64,000 nucleotides of DNA from Bactericera cockerelli (GCA_024516035.1 CM044965.1:4478978-4542977); one strand, 5' to 3'. Counted from the first letter of the stretch, positions 1 through 11,010 are shown. Program-made: numbers and translations. Notes: a model not told the origin generated them from the sequence alone.

Positions 1-1020
1 TTTTCCAATTTGCCTTATTTCTCCATTTCCTCGTCTTCCTCCTAATCCTCCTCCCCATCTTCCTGCTCTCCCTCCTCCTTTTCCTCTCCCTCCTTATCTT
101 TCTCATCTCCCTTCTAATCCTTCTCTTACTCCCCCCTCCTTCTCTTAATTTTCTTACCATTCCTACTACTTCTCCTCTCCTCTCTCTCCTTATCTTTCTC
201 ATCTCCCTTCTGTTCCTCCTTCTTGTTCTCTTCCCCTTTCTTCTAATCCTTCTACTACTACTCCTCCTCCTTATCCTTATCTTTCTCATACCCTTCTACT
301 TGTCCTTCTCTTACTCCCCCCCTCCTTCTCTTAATTCTCTTACTATTCCTACTACTTCTCTTCTCTTCTTACCCTCCTCCTCCTCTTCTTCCCCTCTTCC
401 TGCTCTTCCTCCTCCTTCTCCTCTCCCTCCTTATCTTTCTCATCTCCCTTCTGTTCCTCTTTCTTGTCCTCTTCCCCCTCCTTCTGATCCTTCTACTACT
501 ACTCCTGCTCCTCATCCTTATCATTCTCATACCCTTCTACTTATCCTTCTCTTACTCCCCCCCTCCTTCTCTTAATTCTCTTACTATTCCTACTACTTCT
601 CTTCTCTTCTTACCCTCCTCCTCCTCTTCTTCCCCTCTTCCTGCTCTTCCTCCTCCTTCTCCTCTTCCTCCTTATCTTTCTCATCTCCCTTCTAATCCTC
701 TTTCTTGTCCTCTTCCCCCTCCTTCTTATCCTTCTACTACTACTACTACTCCTCCTCCTTATCCTTATCTTTCTCATCCCCTTCTACTTATCCTTCTCTT
801 ACTCCCCCCTCCTTCTCTTAATTCTCTTACTATTCCTACTACTTCTCTTCTCTTCTTACCCTCCCCCTCCTTTCTTCCCCTCTTCCGCCTCCTTATCATC
901 CTCCTCTTCTTTCTTCTCCTCCTCTTCCTACTTCCCCTCCTACTAGTCCTACAGCCTACTACTCCACATCCTTCTTTTTCCCCTTCTCCTACTTCTCCTT
1001 CTACTACTACTATTACTCCT
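1..1020. repeat. Pyrimidine-rich tandem repeat block
   Basis: The top strand is almost pure C and T, built from CTC/TTC/CTA triplets. A longer unit of about 240 bases recurs, for example the block ending in a TTAATTCTCTTACTATTCC motif near 330, 570 and 820. Open frames here are serine/proline/leucine artefacts of composition. I see no gene. Confidence 0.9.
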
Positions 1021-1027
1021 ACTTAGT

Positions 1028-1302
1028 AGTCACTGTGACAGAGTGAGTTAGCGCGCTAGGCATTGCACACATGGTGACCTGGGTTCGATTCCCAGCGGGG
1101 GAGGATTTTTTCTGCTCTGTACTTGGATGTTCGGGGTCCACTCATACCTCGTGAGGAAAAATGAGTAGCTGCTTTGATGTGAAGCAGCGACCAGTGGCAG
1201 AATCATAGGCAAAAAAATAATACAAGATAATGTAAATTAAAGTGGTAAAGTCCTATGATTCTGCGCTACCCACTAAAATTGTGACATAATAACACAAAGA
1301 AA
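1028..1302 (+). mobile_element. SINE-A copy, tRNA-derived
   Basis: The head looks like a tRNA, with a GGTTCGATTCCC B-box near 1082. The body is shared with copies at 13266-13576 and 51977-52512 on the other strand, including the stretch ending CTCGTGAGGAAAAATGAGTA. It sits within the pyrimidine-rich block. It is a retroposed SINE rather than a working tRNA gene because the tRNA part is fused to a conserved unrelated body. Confidence 0.8.
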
Positions 1303-1309
1303 AAGCATT

Positions 1310-2110
1310 ATTATTATATTATTATATTATATTATTACTCCTACTTCTCATCCTCCTCCTATACGGCCTTCTCCTCCTCCTACTTCTTCTCCTAAACTAC
1401 TTCTCCTCCTTCTCCTCCTTCTCCTCCTTCTCCTCCTTCTCCTCCTTCTCCTCCTTCTCCTCCTTCTCTTCCTAAACTACTTATCCTCCTCCTATATCTC
1501 CTCCTCCTACTTCTCCTCCTAAACTACTCCTCCTCCTACATCTCCTCCTCCTCCTTCTCCTCCTAAACTACTCCTCCTCCTATATCTCCTCCTCCTACTT
1601 CTCCTCCTATATCTCCTTCTCCTCCTCATCCTCCTTCTCCTCCTAAACTACTACTTCTCCTCCTATATCTCCTCCTCCTACTTCTCCTCCTAAACTACTT
1701 CTCCTCCTTCTACTCCTCATCCTCCTCTTCCTCCTTCTTCTCCTCTTACTTCTCCTCCTAAACTAGTTCTCCTCCTTCTTCTCCTCCTATATCTCCTTCT
1801 CCTCCTCCTACTTCTCCTCCTAAACTACTACTCCTCCTCCTCCTCCTATATCTCCTTCAACTTCTCCTCCTAAACTACTTCTCCTCCTTCTCCTCCTCAT
1901 CCTCCTCCTCCTCCTTCTCCTCCTCATCCTCCTCTTCCTCCTTCTCCTCCTCCTACTTCTCATCCTCCTTCTCCTCCTCCTACTTCTCATCCTCCTTCTC
2001 CTCCTCCTACTTCTCATCCTCCTTCTTCTCCTCCTACTTCTCCTCCTAAACTATTACTCCTCCTTCTCTTCCTCATCCTCCTTCTTATCCTCATCCAACC
2101 ACTTACTCTC
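1310..2110. repeat. CTC-rich simple/tandem repeat
   Basis: Iterations of CTCCTCCTACTTCTCCTCC with interspersed AAACTAC and TATATCTCC motifs. Minus-strand frames read as arginine-rich low-complexity peptides and are not supported as genes. Confidence 0.9.
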
Positions 2111-2399
2111 AATGTTTTCTGCTCCTCCACCTCTTCCTCTTTTGGCACTCCTTCATCTTCCTCTCCTCTTTTGGATGCAAGTTGTTTCTTTTTCCATAAC
2201 AATTTATGCCTTATTTCTTCATTTCCTATCCTTCAGTTTCCTCTTCCTCTTCCACTCCTCGTTATTCTCCTCCTTCTCCATTAATTAATTCTCCTCCTCT
2301 ATTTCTTCTCCTCTTTCAAAAGTAAGCTCTTTCTTTTTCCATTACAATACGCCTTATTTTTCCATATCCAAATTTTCTTTCCTTTTTTACTTTCCTTAT
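2111..2399. repeat. Pyrimidine-biased spacer
   Basis: T/C-rich sequence with less regular periodicity, containing a CTTTTGGATGC-type segment and TTTTTCCATTACAATA motifs that recur at 3222 and 3403. No gene is seen. Confidence 0.5.
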
Positions 2400-2517
2400 C
2401 CTATAATAAGGAAAGTATTGTATTCGTCGAAAATTTGACCTACCCAGTTTTTCACATTTCTGGACGAATCATAGCCTCAGGATACCAAAAAAGTTGTTTT
2501 CAGCCATTGGTCCGTGC

Positions 2518-2551
<34 letters not shown>

Positions 2552-3055
2552 GTGTGTGTCTGTGTGTGAACAGGATATCTCAAGAACGGTAAGAGCTAGA
2601 GACTTGAAATTTGGTATGGAAATTAATATTATTCACCAGACGAACCACGAAACTTTTAGTTGAAATCGGCCGCAGAATGCGGCCGTAGGGCCGCAAATAT
2701 TGGCCGCAAGCGCCGTTTCTATGAATTGGTTAAAGATACAAAAAAAGTTAGAGAACAACATTTTCTTGTATTAAAAAAATAATAGGGGTCTCTTCCCATC
2801 ATTTTTTGATATCTTGAACTTTTTGGACCTCGGCCCCAATTTACCGGTATTTTGGGGGGGACCCGCTTTGACTAACTTTTTTATTATTCATCCTAGATGG
2901 GGATTGTGACATATCAAATCCAATAATTTTGAGGTGCTGATTACGAATTTGGCTTTGATTTTCAGCTAACTGTTACCTTTGAGTCACCAGTGGCTTTTGG
3001 TCTTGTTCCCATTCCTAATATGATAAGGAAAGTCGTGTGATGTTTACACCAGATT
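2400..3055. repeat. Dispersed repeat with GTCT microsatellite
   Basis: A non-pyrimidine island between two TC-rich blocks. It starts with a palindromic CCTTATCCTATAATAAGG and ends near a similar ATAAGGAAAGT. It contains a (GTCT)n run at about 2518-2560, then a CAGGATATCTCAAGAACGG stretch. The starting palindrome recurs at about 21548-21575. It is probably a transposable element, of unassigned class; no coding remains are visible. Confidence 0.5.
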
Positions 3056-4005
3056 TTTTAATTATCTTCCTATACATATAATCCTTTTCTTTTTATTCTT
3101 CTTGTTTTTATTCTATTTCTCTTTGAGAGGCAATTTGTTTCTCCAATTCCTACTGTTTCTTTTCAACTTCAAATTATTTTTCATCAAACTATTCTCCTTT
3201 TTCAGATAGGAGTTTTTTTTCTTTTTCCATTACAATATCCTTTATTTCTGTTTTTCCTAATTCTCTGCCTTCTTTTCTTATTCTTACTATTTCTCTGCCA
3301 TCACTTTTTGTATTTCTCCAATACCTACACCTTCTATTTCTATTCCACTTCATATTATTCTTCATCAAATTCTTCTCCTCTTTCAAACAGGAGTTGTTTC
3401 TTTTTTCATTACAATATCCCTTATTTCTCTCTTTCCTAATGCTCTTCCTTCTTTTCTTCTTCTTACTATTTCTCTGCCTTTACTTTTTGTTTTTCTACGA
3501 TCTTCTCATCTTTCAGAGATGAGCTGTTCCTTTTTCAAATATGGCTTTTTTCACTTTTTCAAGATATTCTTTCTCTACTTGCTAGTTCTCTTCTTTATTC
3601 TTCTCATTCTTCCGTTCCTTTACTCTCTGTTTTTCTCCAATTTCTCATTCTTCAGAGGTAAACTCTTTTTAAAATATCTCTTATTTATAGATTTTCTCCT
3701 CCTCTCCTTCTTGTCCTTCTCATCTTCTTCCTCCATTTCCTTCTTTATTCCATCTTACTTTCTCTTTATTTTCTACTTTTGCTTTTCTTTACCTCTTATT
3801 CTTCTTCTTACCTTGTCTTTCATTACCTAAATTTCTCTTCATATTCTTTTTTCCTACATATTTCTCTTCGTCTTCCTCTTTTTTTCTTACTTCTCCTTCT
3901 CCTCCTTCTTATCTATCTTTTTCCTTATCCTCCTTCTTCTCCTTCTCCTTCTCCTTCTCCTTCTCCTTCTCCTTCTCCTTCTCCTCCTCCTCCTAACTCC
4001 CGTGT
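3056..4005. repeat. T/C-rich block with TTCTCC microsatellite
   Basis: T- and C-rich with repeated units such as CATTACAATATCC followed by TTATTTCT. It ends in a (TTCTCC)n run at about 3929-3990. The frames on both strands are low-complexity. Confidence 0.8.
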
Positions 4006-4639
4006 GTGTTCGATATTTTGTAGAAGAAAAGCAAATACGTTTTTCCAGCCTTTCACCTTTTTTTTTTCTTTTGTACGAAGCGATAGTGTCAGTTTTCCTG
4101 TGTGCTCGCCTCTTGGGCTGATGTTTTGTCCTACTTATGAAGAAAAAAGTTCGAGTATTTTTGAAGCCTGAGAAAAAAAATTCTTTCCTCAAACCTCCGT
4201 GTACGTATAAGTTATTTTCTGTGTCCTATATTTCGTAATAAATTCTGAAATCAGATAAGAAAATTGTCCCAGTTTTGTCCAAGTTTTTTTATAGAAATTT
4301 TCAGAATCAATTTTCGGGCACATCTTAAGACTAAAATAATCTCAGATCATTTTTATTTTGCCGTCTAACGAAGATATGAACAAAATAATAACTCAGCTTT
4401 GAGTTCAAAATTAAAAGAGGTAAAAAATGTTCGGTTATAGGTACAGGTATTTACTTGTTAAATATTTACTTTTTATTTTTTCACGGAATAATAAATCTCA
4501 ACAACAACAAAAAATTATATAAAAAAACAACACACATCATAAATGTACTCCAGTTTGTGAGGAAATGTTGTAGACTTCTAAATTAGTTGTATTTAACATA
4601 AACTTACACACTTTCACATAGATGACGAAGCAGTGTGTC
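4006..4639. other. AT-rich sequence, no gene seen
   Basis: Ordinary AT-rich sequence between the simple-repeat block and the tandem array next to the terminal exon. No repeat family or coding signal is recognised. Confidence 0.5.
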
Positions 4640-5145
4640 CACTAATCCATTATCCTAATTCTAGGCTATTCAGTCCCATCAGGTAGAAGACAGAACATAC
4701 TTCCGCCAATACTCTGGTACAAAGTCCTATCACACTGAAGATCTCGCAATATGTCCACCCATCCATTGCACAACAAAGGCATGATACTGATGATTTAGCA
4801 GTATTTCTACCAATCTTCATGTACGCAGTGTTGCCATCAGGCTGAAGATCTAGCCGTATGTCCTCGAATACTCTGGTACAAAGTCCCATCATACTGAAGA
4901 TCTAGCAGTATGTCCGCCAATCCTCTGGTACAAAGTCCCATCACACTGAAGATCTAGCAGTATGTCCGCCAATCCTCTGGTACAAAGTCCCATCACACTG
5001 ATCGTTTTGCAGTATTTCCACCAATCTTCACGTACACAGTGTTGCCATCACATTGAAGATCTAGCCGTATGTCCTCCAATCCTCTGGTACAAAGTCCCAT
5101 CACACTGAAGATCTAGCAGTATGTCCGCCAATCCTCACAGTGTTG
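4640..5145 (-). repeat. Tandem array derived from the adjacent exon's 3' end
   Basis: About nine units of roughly 52 bases, each containing GGTACAAAGTCCCATCACA, GAAGATCTAGCAGTATGTCC and CCAATCC. The units resemble the stop-codon end of the exon starting at 5149: the exon has GAAGACGGAGCCATGCGACC then CCGATCCTATGGTACTCTG in the same order and spacing. Seen: ordered similarity. Inferred: the array arose by repeated duplication of the exon's 3' end. Confidence 0.7.
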
Positions 5146-5148
5146 CCA

Positions 5149-5481
5149 TCAGGCTGAAGACGGAGCCATGCGACCACCGATCCTATGGTACTCTGTGCTA
5201 TCCGGCAGTTCCATCTCTTGCAGGAAATTGATCACTCGCATGGAGCCCATGCGTCTCGTATAGACACTGGTGTCTGACAGTCTGGGGTCGGTCATTCTGT
5301 CTCTGACCTCATCGGTCGCCATCCCGACGGCAGACTTGATCGTCACCATGGCGTCTGACAGGAACTTCGGCGGAGGCACCTTTTTGTCCAGGTACTGGAT
5401 GAGAGAGTAGTGGACGGTGATGGCTACCCCCGCCAGGAGAACGCTGTCGAATATCCAGCCCGCGACGCACATTAGAGCTGA
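5149..5481 (-). CDS. Terminal exon of an unrecognised membrane-protein gene
   Basis: An open frame of about 110 codons on the minus strand, ending with TGA at 5149-5151. It is much richer in GC than its surroundings. Two overlapping acceptors are possible: CAG before 5481 (phase 0) or before 5477 (phase 1). The peptide starts around ALMCVAGWIFDSVLL and contains one hydrophobic segment of about 20-25 residues. A hydrophilic tail follows with KKVPPPKFLSDAM, DEVRDRMTDPRLSD and INFLQEMELPDSTEYH. This suggests a membrane-anchored protein with a C-terminal tail of about 80 residues. I do not recognise the family. It is not Prp8. A tandem array derived from its 3' end follows downstream. A candidate upstream exon lies at 6003-6173, but I could not join the two with a convincing donor. 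Confidence 0.7.
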   Translation of the reverse strand, partial: SALMCVAGWIFDSVLLAGVAITVHYSLIQYLDKKVPPPKFLSDAMVTIKSAVGMATDEVRDRMTDPRLSDTSVYTRRMGSMRVINFLQEMELPDSTEYHRIGGRMAPSSA

Positions 5482-6002
5482 CTGACGGATTGGGAGAATC
5501 AAAGATTATTTTAAAGAATATTTAGATTATTTTAAATATTATATAAGTTAACAAGAAATTTAAAACAGATTTTTCTCAATGCAGAGATAACAATAACGGA
5601 CAGCCAACATTTCTCTTGAGTTGGCTGGAAACCATCACTCCTCTCTAGCTGTAGCCAAGCTGGTTGCAACAACAACAACAACAACAACAACTGTTGAGCA
5701 CTCATTTTCCCAGCTGAATCTGTCTCCTGAATATGAGAAGGTGAAATATACCTCCTATGTGCCAAATATTGCTACTTGTTGCTCTAACTGAAAATTCACC
5801 AATTCATTGAAATTGGTTTTCAGTCATGTACTGTTGCACATTACACAAATCATTGGCGCCCTAGGATTTGCTTTAAGGAGGGCATCCAATTTGGCTCCTA
5901 AGATGTGATCCTAGATATTTTATCCTGTTTCAACATTCGTCCCTAATACATTAATGTACTTACTGAAAGCCGAGTTTTATCGACTCGGGAAGGTCAGAAG
6001 AA
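5482..6002. other. Intron or intergenic with element H fragment
   Basis: AT-rich sequence. About 5605-5700 matches the (AAC)n-bearing edge of element H on the minus strand (GGCTGGAAACCATCACTCC, then AGCCAAGCTGGTTGCAAC). A GTAAGT donor-like motif reads leftward on the minus strand at about 5959-5964. No other feature is seen. Confidence 0.5.
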
Positions 6003-6173
6003 TCAGTGTCGAGGAAACGATTCTTGTAAACCCTCAGGGAAGTATTGCAATTCAATTCTGTTAATCAACGCTTTCAATATGGCTGTGAGCTCCTGTAGCA
6101 AAACTTCCTTCCAGTGCTCCCAGGTATTGTACAGGTAGAAGGAAACTCCTACTAGGATCCCGCGAGCTAAGGT
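6003..6173 (-). CDS. Candidate coding exon, unrecognised
   Basis: Downstream of a good minus-strand acceptor (CTGAATCTCTCTCAG) an open frame of 56 codons runs to TGA at 6003. It includes ARGILVGVSFYLYNTWEHW and KEVLLQELTAILKALINRI, which look like a membrane segment followed by an amphipathic helix. It has no low-complexity bias, unlike most frames here. Diverged copies of the acceptor region lie directly upstream (6180-6690), the same arrangement seen at PRPF8 exons, which supports a real exon. It could be an upstream exon of the gene ending at 5149, or the end of a separate transcript. A second frame reaches a GTAAGT donor near 5964, but its phase does not fit the terminal exon. Confidence 0.4.
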   Translation of the reverse strand, partial: TLARGILVGVSFYLYNTWEHWKEVLLQELTAILKALINRIELQYFPEGLQESFPRH

Positions 6174-6179
6174 CTGAGA

Positions 6180-6690
6180 GAGATTCAGCTTGGAAGTTGA
6201 AATAGATCTTTATTTTCTTGAATTTTCACGAGAATTTATTCTTGTAAATTCTTTTACAAATTCTTCTTTGCAGACAATTTTTTACAAAAGAAACACTTCT
6301 AACAGAGTTTCACTTTTGATGTTTCTTGATCTTTTTTATTTTCACGAAAAGTTAGAAGAACACACACTGGAAACACTTTTCTTAGCACCTGCCCGTAACT
6401 TTGAAATAGATCTTTATTTTCTGGAAATTTCACGAGAATTTAAAAGAATGCAGGCGAAAATTTACACAAAAAAAAACTTCTGAGAGATTTTCAGTCTGGA
6501 CGTTTCTTGGCCTTTATTTTCTTGAATAGGTGTTGAATTTTCGCTAAAATTTACAAAAATGCAGGCGAAAACTTACAACAAAAAACCCTACTAACAGAGT
6601 TTCAGTTTGGACGTTTTTTGATCTCTATTTTCTTGAATTTTCACAAAAAGTTAGGTGAACACACACTGGAAAACTCTTTTTTTAGCAACT
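6180..6690. repeat. Four diverged tandem copies next to the candidate exon
   Basis: Units of about 100-200 bases share GATCTTTATTTTCTTGAATT, TTCACGAGAATTTA, ATGCAGGCGAAAATTTACA and AACACACACTGGAAA. Each copy retains an ACAGAGTTTCAGTTTGGACG-like stretch, similar to the acceptor flank at 6171-6200. Confidence 0.6.
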
Positions 6691-7890
6691 GCCCGTAAAT
6701 TTTCGTTTTTGATCTTTTATACTATTTTTTTCTCAACTTATTTTATTTTGGTCTGTCAATACCATTAATTTTGTTTTAGTCTGTAAATTGTATCTGTTTA
6801 ATGTATGTTTCAGTTGTTCATTTATGGTTTGTGAAAGAATTTAGAGTATCTGTGATATTGTGATGATTTGTGTTCAAGTGTTGGTGTTGGAATGTTAGGA
6901 ATTTTCAAAGTTACAAAACGAAAATATTGATGGTATTTCAAGTTGGACAAATCAGTACGATTCACGGTCACTATTTGAGGGTAATTGGATTTCAGTGGCT
7001 ACTGGAATTTCTGTAAGGACTATGAATTCAAAATGAATGTAACTTTGAGCTAATATTACCGCTCACATTGTGTAAGGTCAATCAACCTCGTATGTTTTCA
7101 ACTAAGAAAAATTGTAAATTACTTCCGAGAAATTTCTAATAGTTAAAAATCGGAAGTATTGTGTTTGTTTTTTTTTTTTAATTAAATTAATTATCACTAA
7201 CTTTTATACGTGATAGTTATGTTAATTTGACTGTTTTATTCCTATTAAATTTCTTTGAGAATTTTTACCAAGTCCTTCTATTTTATTAACTGGCTATCAT
7301 CTTTGATTTTCGTTTTAAAAAATACAATAAATTCCAAGCCCATCTTGCATTTTCAAAATTTCTTTAAGCTTAATTAAAATAAAAATATTCATCTAAAATT
7401 TCAATCAGAAGGTAAAATATATATTTATTGGAGTCTAAAAAATTACAAATAAAATATCTCCTCCATTCGTAAAAAGCTGGGTAAGGTCCCCATCACATAA
7501 GCTACAGTTAGGGTATGTAGTTCAGTTACATACCCTGGTTCAGATAAATCATATAATTTAATATTTTACCCTGTTAATATAACATAAACTCATACTATGT
7601 AATGAAGCAAAATTACATTGAGCTGAATCTGGAATGGAAAGATGTAATTTCATTATTGAAATCAGTGAGTATTTTAATTATATCTCTAAACACACATTTG
7701 TTTTTTTTTTTTTCATATAAAATTTTCTCTCTCGTTCTTTTTTTCTGACCCATAATACCCCTTCATTTTCCTTTATAATACCCCTTCACTGTCCTGTATA
7801 ATGCCCCTTCTTTGTCATAATCAGCGCTCATAATGTCCACGGGATAAGTCACCCCTCGGTAGTTGGAAACAAGATTAATTCGTTAGGACT
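6691..7890. other. AT-rich sequence, little recognised
   Basis: No gene is seen. A short dispersed repeat at 7122-7170 (CTTCCGAGAAATTTCTAATA, then ATCGGAAGTATTGTGTTTG) recurs at about 56919-56965 and 58457-58512. Confidence 0.5.
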
Positions 7891-7897
7891 TACAATC

Positions 7898-8109
7898 CTG
7901 AGCTCTCTCTCTCTCTCTCTCCTTCCTATTATAGGAGAGAGAAAGAGAGAGAGAGAGAGGAGGGGAATGAACTCCTCTCTCTTTATTTTGATAGGAGGGG
8001 TGCAGGGGGAGAGGACTGACCCCTCCCTTGCCTTGCCTTAACATGATGAAAGTGGCAGAGAATCTGAAGGGAAAATGAACTCCTCTCTCTCTCTCTCTCT
8101 CCTAATTAT

Positions 8110-8151
<42 letters not shown>

Positions 8152-8610
8152 GGGGAATGAGCTCATGTCTCTATCCTTATTATGATAGGAGGGAGAAAGA
8201 GAGAGAGAATGGAACGGAATGGCCCCCTCCCTTGCCCTGCCTTAAAATGATGGAAGTGAGAGAGAGTCTGAAGGGGGAGAGACAGATAGAGAAAGAGAAA
8301 GAGAGTTAGAAAGAGAGAGAAAGAAGAAGAGAGAGAGGGGGGGAAAACATAATAATTAGTGAAGGAGGAAGAAGTAGAAGGAAGCTTGGGAAGGAGCCGA
8401 CTTGTAAACAATAGGATGTAGGAAGGATTTAAAGAAGAATAGATATGGAAGTAATGACTTAGAGAGAGATGGAAAAAAGATAAAGAGAGAGAGAGAGAGG
8501 AAGAGATATATAAAGAGAGATAGAAAATGAAAAAGAATGAGAGATAAAGCGAGGGAAATTGATAAATAAAGAGATAAATAAAGAGAGAGAAAGTGAAAGA
8601 GAAGATTTAT
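7898..8610. repeat. CT/GA microsatellite cluster
   Basis: Alternating (CT)n and (GA)n tracts form near-palindromes, for example CTCTCTCTCTCTCC then TATTATAGGAGAGAG at about 7900-7960 and again at 8080-8150. A roughly 180-base unit with GAGAGGACTGACCCCTCCC-like sequence is repeated. No gene. Confidence 0.85.
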
Positions 8611-8639
8611 TATTATTTTCTGATCTGATTATGTAACCT

Positions 8640-8945
8640 GATTATTTAACCCTAACAATTAACACTGCGCCCTAATTAGATCTATTGTGACCAGTTGATT
8701 GTATTTGATTTTAACGTCCTGATTGAGATGGATTGTCAGGACGGGGGTTTTACCCTCCCTTCACTGGGAATCGTACCAGCCACCCACATTAACCTCACCC
8801 AGCCTGGGTAGGGCCGGAAATGTCAGCCTCACGTGTTTGGAGGGAACAGAATTTTCTTCGAAAAGTCTGCTCCAACCGGGGATCGAACTCGGGATCTCTG
8901 GACTACGGGAAGTAGTCACAACCATTACGCCACGAAGGTTGGGAA
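8640..8945 (-). mobile_element. SINE-B copy, tRNA-derived
   Basis: Read on the minus strand the right end is tRNA-like: a CCTTCGTGGCGTAATGG start and a CGAGTTCGATCCCCGG B-box near 8885. The body has CCCAGCCTGGGTAGGGCCGG on the top strand, shared with 44740-45072 and 57598-57770. The left tail (CCAGTTGATTGTATTTGATT) is also shared with 13840. Confidence 0.8.
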
Positions 8946-9088
8946 AGCGAAGATAGTATAAAAGAGATTTGAAGAAGAAAAATACCTGATACTGTAGAAG
9001 AGGACAAACAAGAAAAATATTCAATTATTGAATTTTTGCAATGTCGAGTCATATCAAATCTATTTTTTTTTTTTATTTTTTTTACATC

Positions 9089-9261
9089 TAGCCCAATTTT
9101 CATAACTACAATTTATATTCAATCCCCAAGCAGCCTAAGACTATTGTTTCGTTCTTATTGGGTCGAACTGATGAGTTCAAATAAGAACGAAATGATCGTT
9201 TTACGCTGCTTAGGGGTTGAATATCGCACATATATAAACTGTAGTTAAAAAAATTGGGCTA
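9089..9261. mobile_element. Small foldback (MITE-like) element
   Basis: The two halves are near-complementary. The left arm starts TAGCCCAATTTT and contains AATCCCCAAGCAGC and TTTCGTTCTTATT. The right arm contains AATAAGAACGAAAT and GCTGCTTAGGGGTT and ends AAAAATTGGGCTA. The whole sequence of about 173 bases would fold into one imperfect hairpin. No coding capacity. Confidence 0.8.
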
Positions 9262-9477
9262 ACGGTATAAAAAAAAAGATTTGAAGAAAAATACCTAGGT
9301 ATTTATTTCAAAAAGGTAGAACCGAGAAATACATCGAAAAACAGAATAAATTAAATAATACAATTAAATTCGTTATCATAGGTTGTATGAATAGGATTAG
9401 TTTGTCTGTAATTGCATGCTAAATCATATTAATTTCTAGCCTACTAGACATCCTTTTGATAGAAAAAAATGCTGAGT

Positions 9478-10520
9478 GTGTGTGTGAAAAAGAGAGATAT
9501 AGAGAGAGAGAGGGAGAAAGAGAGAAGGAGTGGGAGATATAGTAGTGAGAAAGAGGGAGGGAGAGAGAGATAGGGAAATAGGGAGATATAGTGAGACAGA
9601 AAGAGAGAGAGAGAGATAAAAAGAGAGATTGATTGATAATAATATAAATTGTTTTATTTTTTACAGCATGATTCCCCTAAGCTAAGAGAGAGAGAGAGAA
9701 TTGGAAAGAGAGAAAAAAAGACTAGACTTATAAAGATGAAACAGAACTAACCATAATTCTAAAATATGAAGCAATAAATAAAAAAAGTAGAGAATAAAAG
9801 AGGTAGAGAAAAACAGAAAAAAAAGGAGAGAATGACATTTGAAATAAGAAAAGTAGAGATACATGCCCAGAGCGAATGGAGTGTAAAACCTCAGTCGCGA
9901 TGACCATGCAGTTGAAAACGTCGTTAAACGAAAATAAACAAAAATATGAAAAATTGATGATAAAGATATACCTAGGACGAGAAAGGAAAAGGCAATAGAT
10001 AATTTCAAAAAAAGGAGGAAGAAAGAGAGAGAGAGAAAGGGAGGGAGAGAGAGGAGAAGGGAGAAAGAGAGGGAAAAGGAGGGAGAAAGAGAGAGAGGAG
10101 CAGATAGAGAAGGAGGGAGTAAGAGATAGAGAAGGAGAGAAAGAGAGAGAGACAGAGAATAAGGAAGAATCAGAGAAGGGAATAGATTTCTAAAGAGGAG
10201 AAACGACAGAGGGAGGTCTCTAGATAGATGCAGATTTATATTACGGAAAGAAAAAGAGGGAGAAAGACAAAGAAATATAATTACAAAGGATGGAGGATGG
10301 AAATTTTGAATGGAGAGGGAAATTTTAAGAGAGGAGGGATATTTTGCAGGGAGAGAGAAATTTTGCGAGAGGAGAGATATTTTGCAGGGAGAGGGAAATT
10401 TTACGGAAAGAGGAAAATTTTGCAGGGGAGGAAATTTTACGGGAGGAGAGAAGTTTTTTTGGGGAGAGGGAAATTTTACAAGGGAGGTCACATTAGTTAT
10501 TTTGTTCAAAGGCTACTATA
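9478..10520. repeat. GA-rich block with AAATTTT minisatellite
   Basis: Purine-rich top strand of GAGA and GGGA iterations. At about 10300-10490 it becomes a minisatellite of roughly 25-30 bases (GAGGGAAATTTTACGGGAG-like). Both strands are open for 100-275 codons only because of composition; I do not call these genes. Confidence 0.85.
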
Positions 10521-10789
10521 ATAGGATTACAACATGGGAGCTTTTACCCTGTTGTGCCGTCTCTCAACTCTTCTATTATTTTTGTTGTGTTCTGAAAAAA
10601 AATGAGTTAATTAATTAAGGTTATTTCATTAGCATGTCTTTTTTAGGCTCAAGCGGGCATTCAGTTTCTTCTCGGGTCAAATATGGTTATTTTTATAAGG
10701 TCCCTGAACTTCTTCTTCTAACAGTTGATACTAATTAAGTTTAAAATTAGTTTAACTTTTTTCGAAATATTCGCTAGAATTTTGTGATT
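10521..10789. other. AT-rich spacer
   Basis: No gene or recognised repeat. Confidence 0.4.
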
Positions 10790-11010
10790 TTTTGTCATGG
10801 TCTCCAGGCAGACACAAGAGAAAATTTGGCTCGTCCTGAACAACAGACATATTTCTGTGTGCAATTAATCATCGTTAGAACTTTGGCTTTTTCTTTTCAA
10901 GCAGTTAAACCCTTGGGAACTGCAAGCTACTTTGGTTGTTAGGGTTGGCTAGTCCGTTCTCTGTTTATAGTCCTCTAGTGAGACATTGGTCTTCTTCCTG
11001 TTTAACGTTC
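10790..11010 (+). mobile_element. Element H copy
   Basis: It contains ATGGTCTCCAGGCAGACA, GGCTCGTCCTGAACAACA, TAGTCCTCTAGTGAGACA and TTCTTCCTGTTTAACGTTCC in the same order as the fuller copy at 24838-25112. The family often carries a (GTT)n edge. Class unassigned; no coding sequence seen. Confidence 0.65.

Noticed and set aside
1070..1110. tRNA genes suggested by B-box sequences here and at SINE sites
   Set aside because: Each tRNA-like head is fused to a repeated non-tRNA body and several have target duplications, so they are SINEs.
3887..4192. Arginine-rich minus-strand frame
   Set aside because: It is the complement of the TTCTCC microsatellite and flanking low-complexity sequence.
5532..5765. 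Minus-strand frame with a leucine run resembling a signal peptide
   Set aside because: The leucine run is the (CTG/TTG)n complement of the (CAA)n edge of element H.
9682..10509. A 275-codon minus-strand frame
   Set aside because: It is the complement of GA-rich simple repeat; the peptide is serine, leucine and phenylalanine low-complexity sequence.
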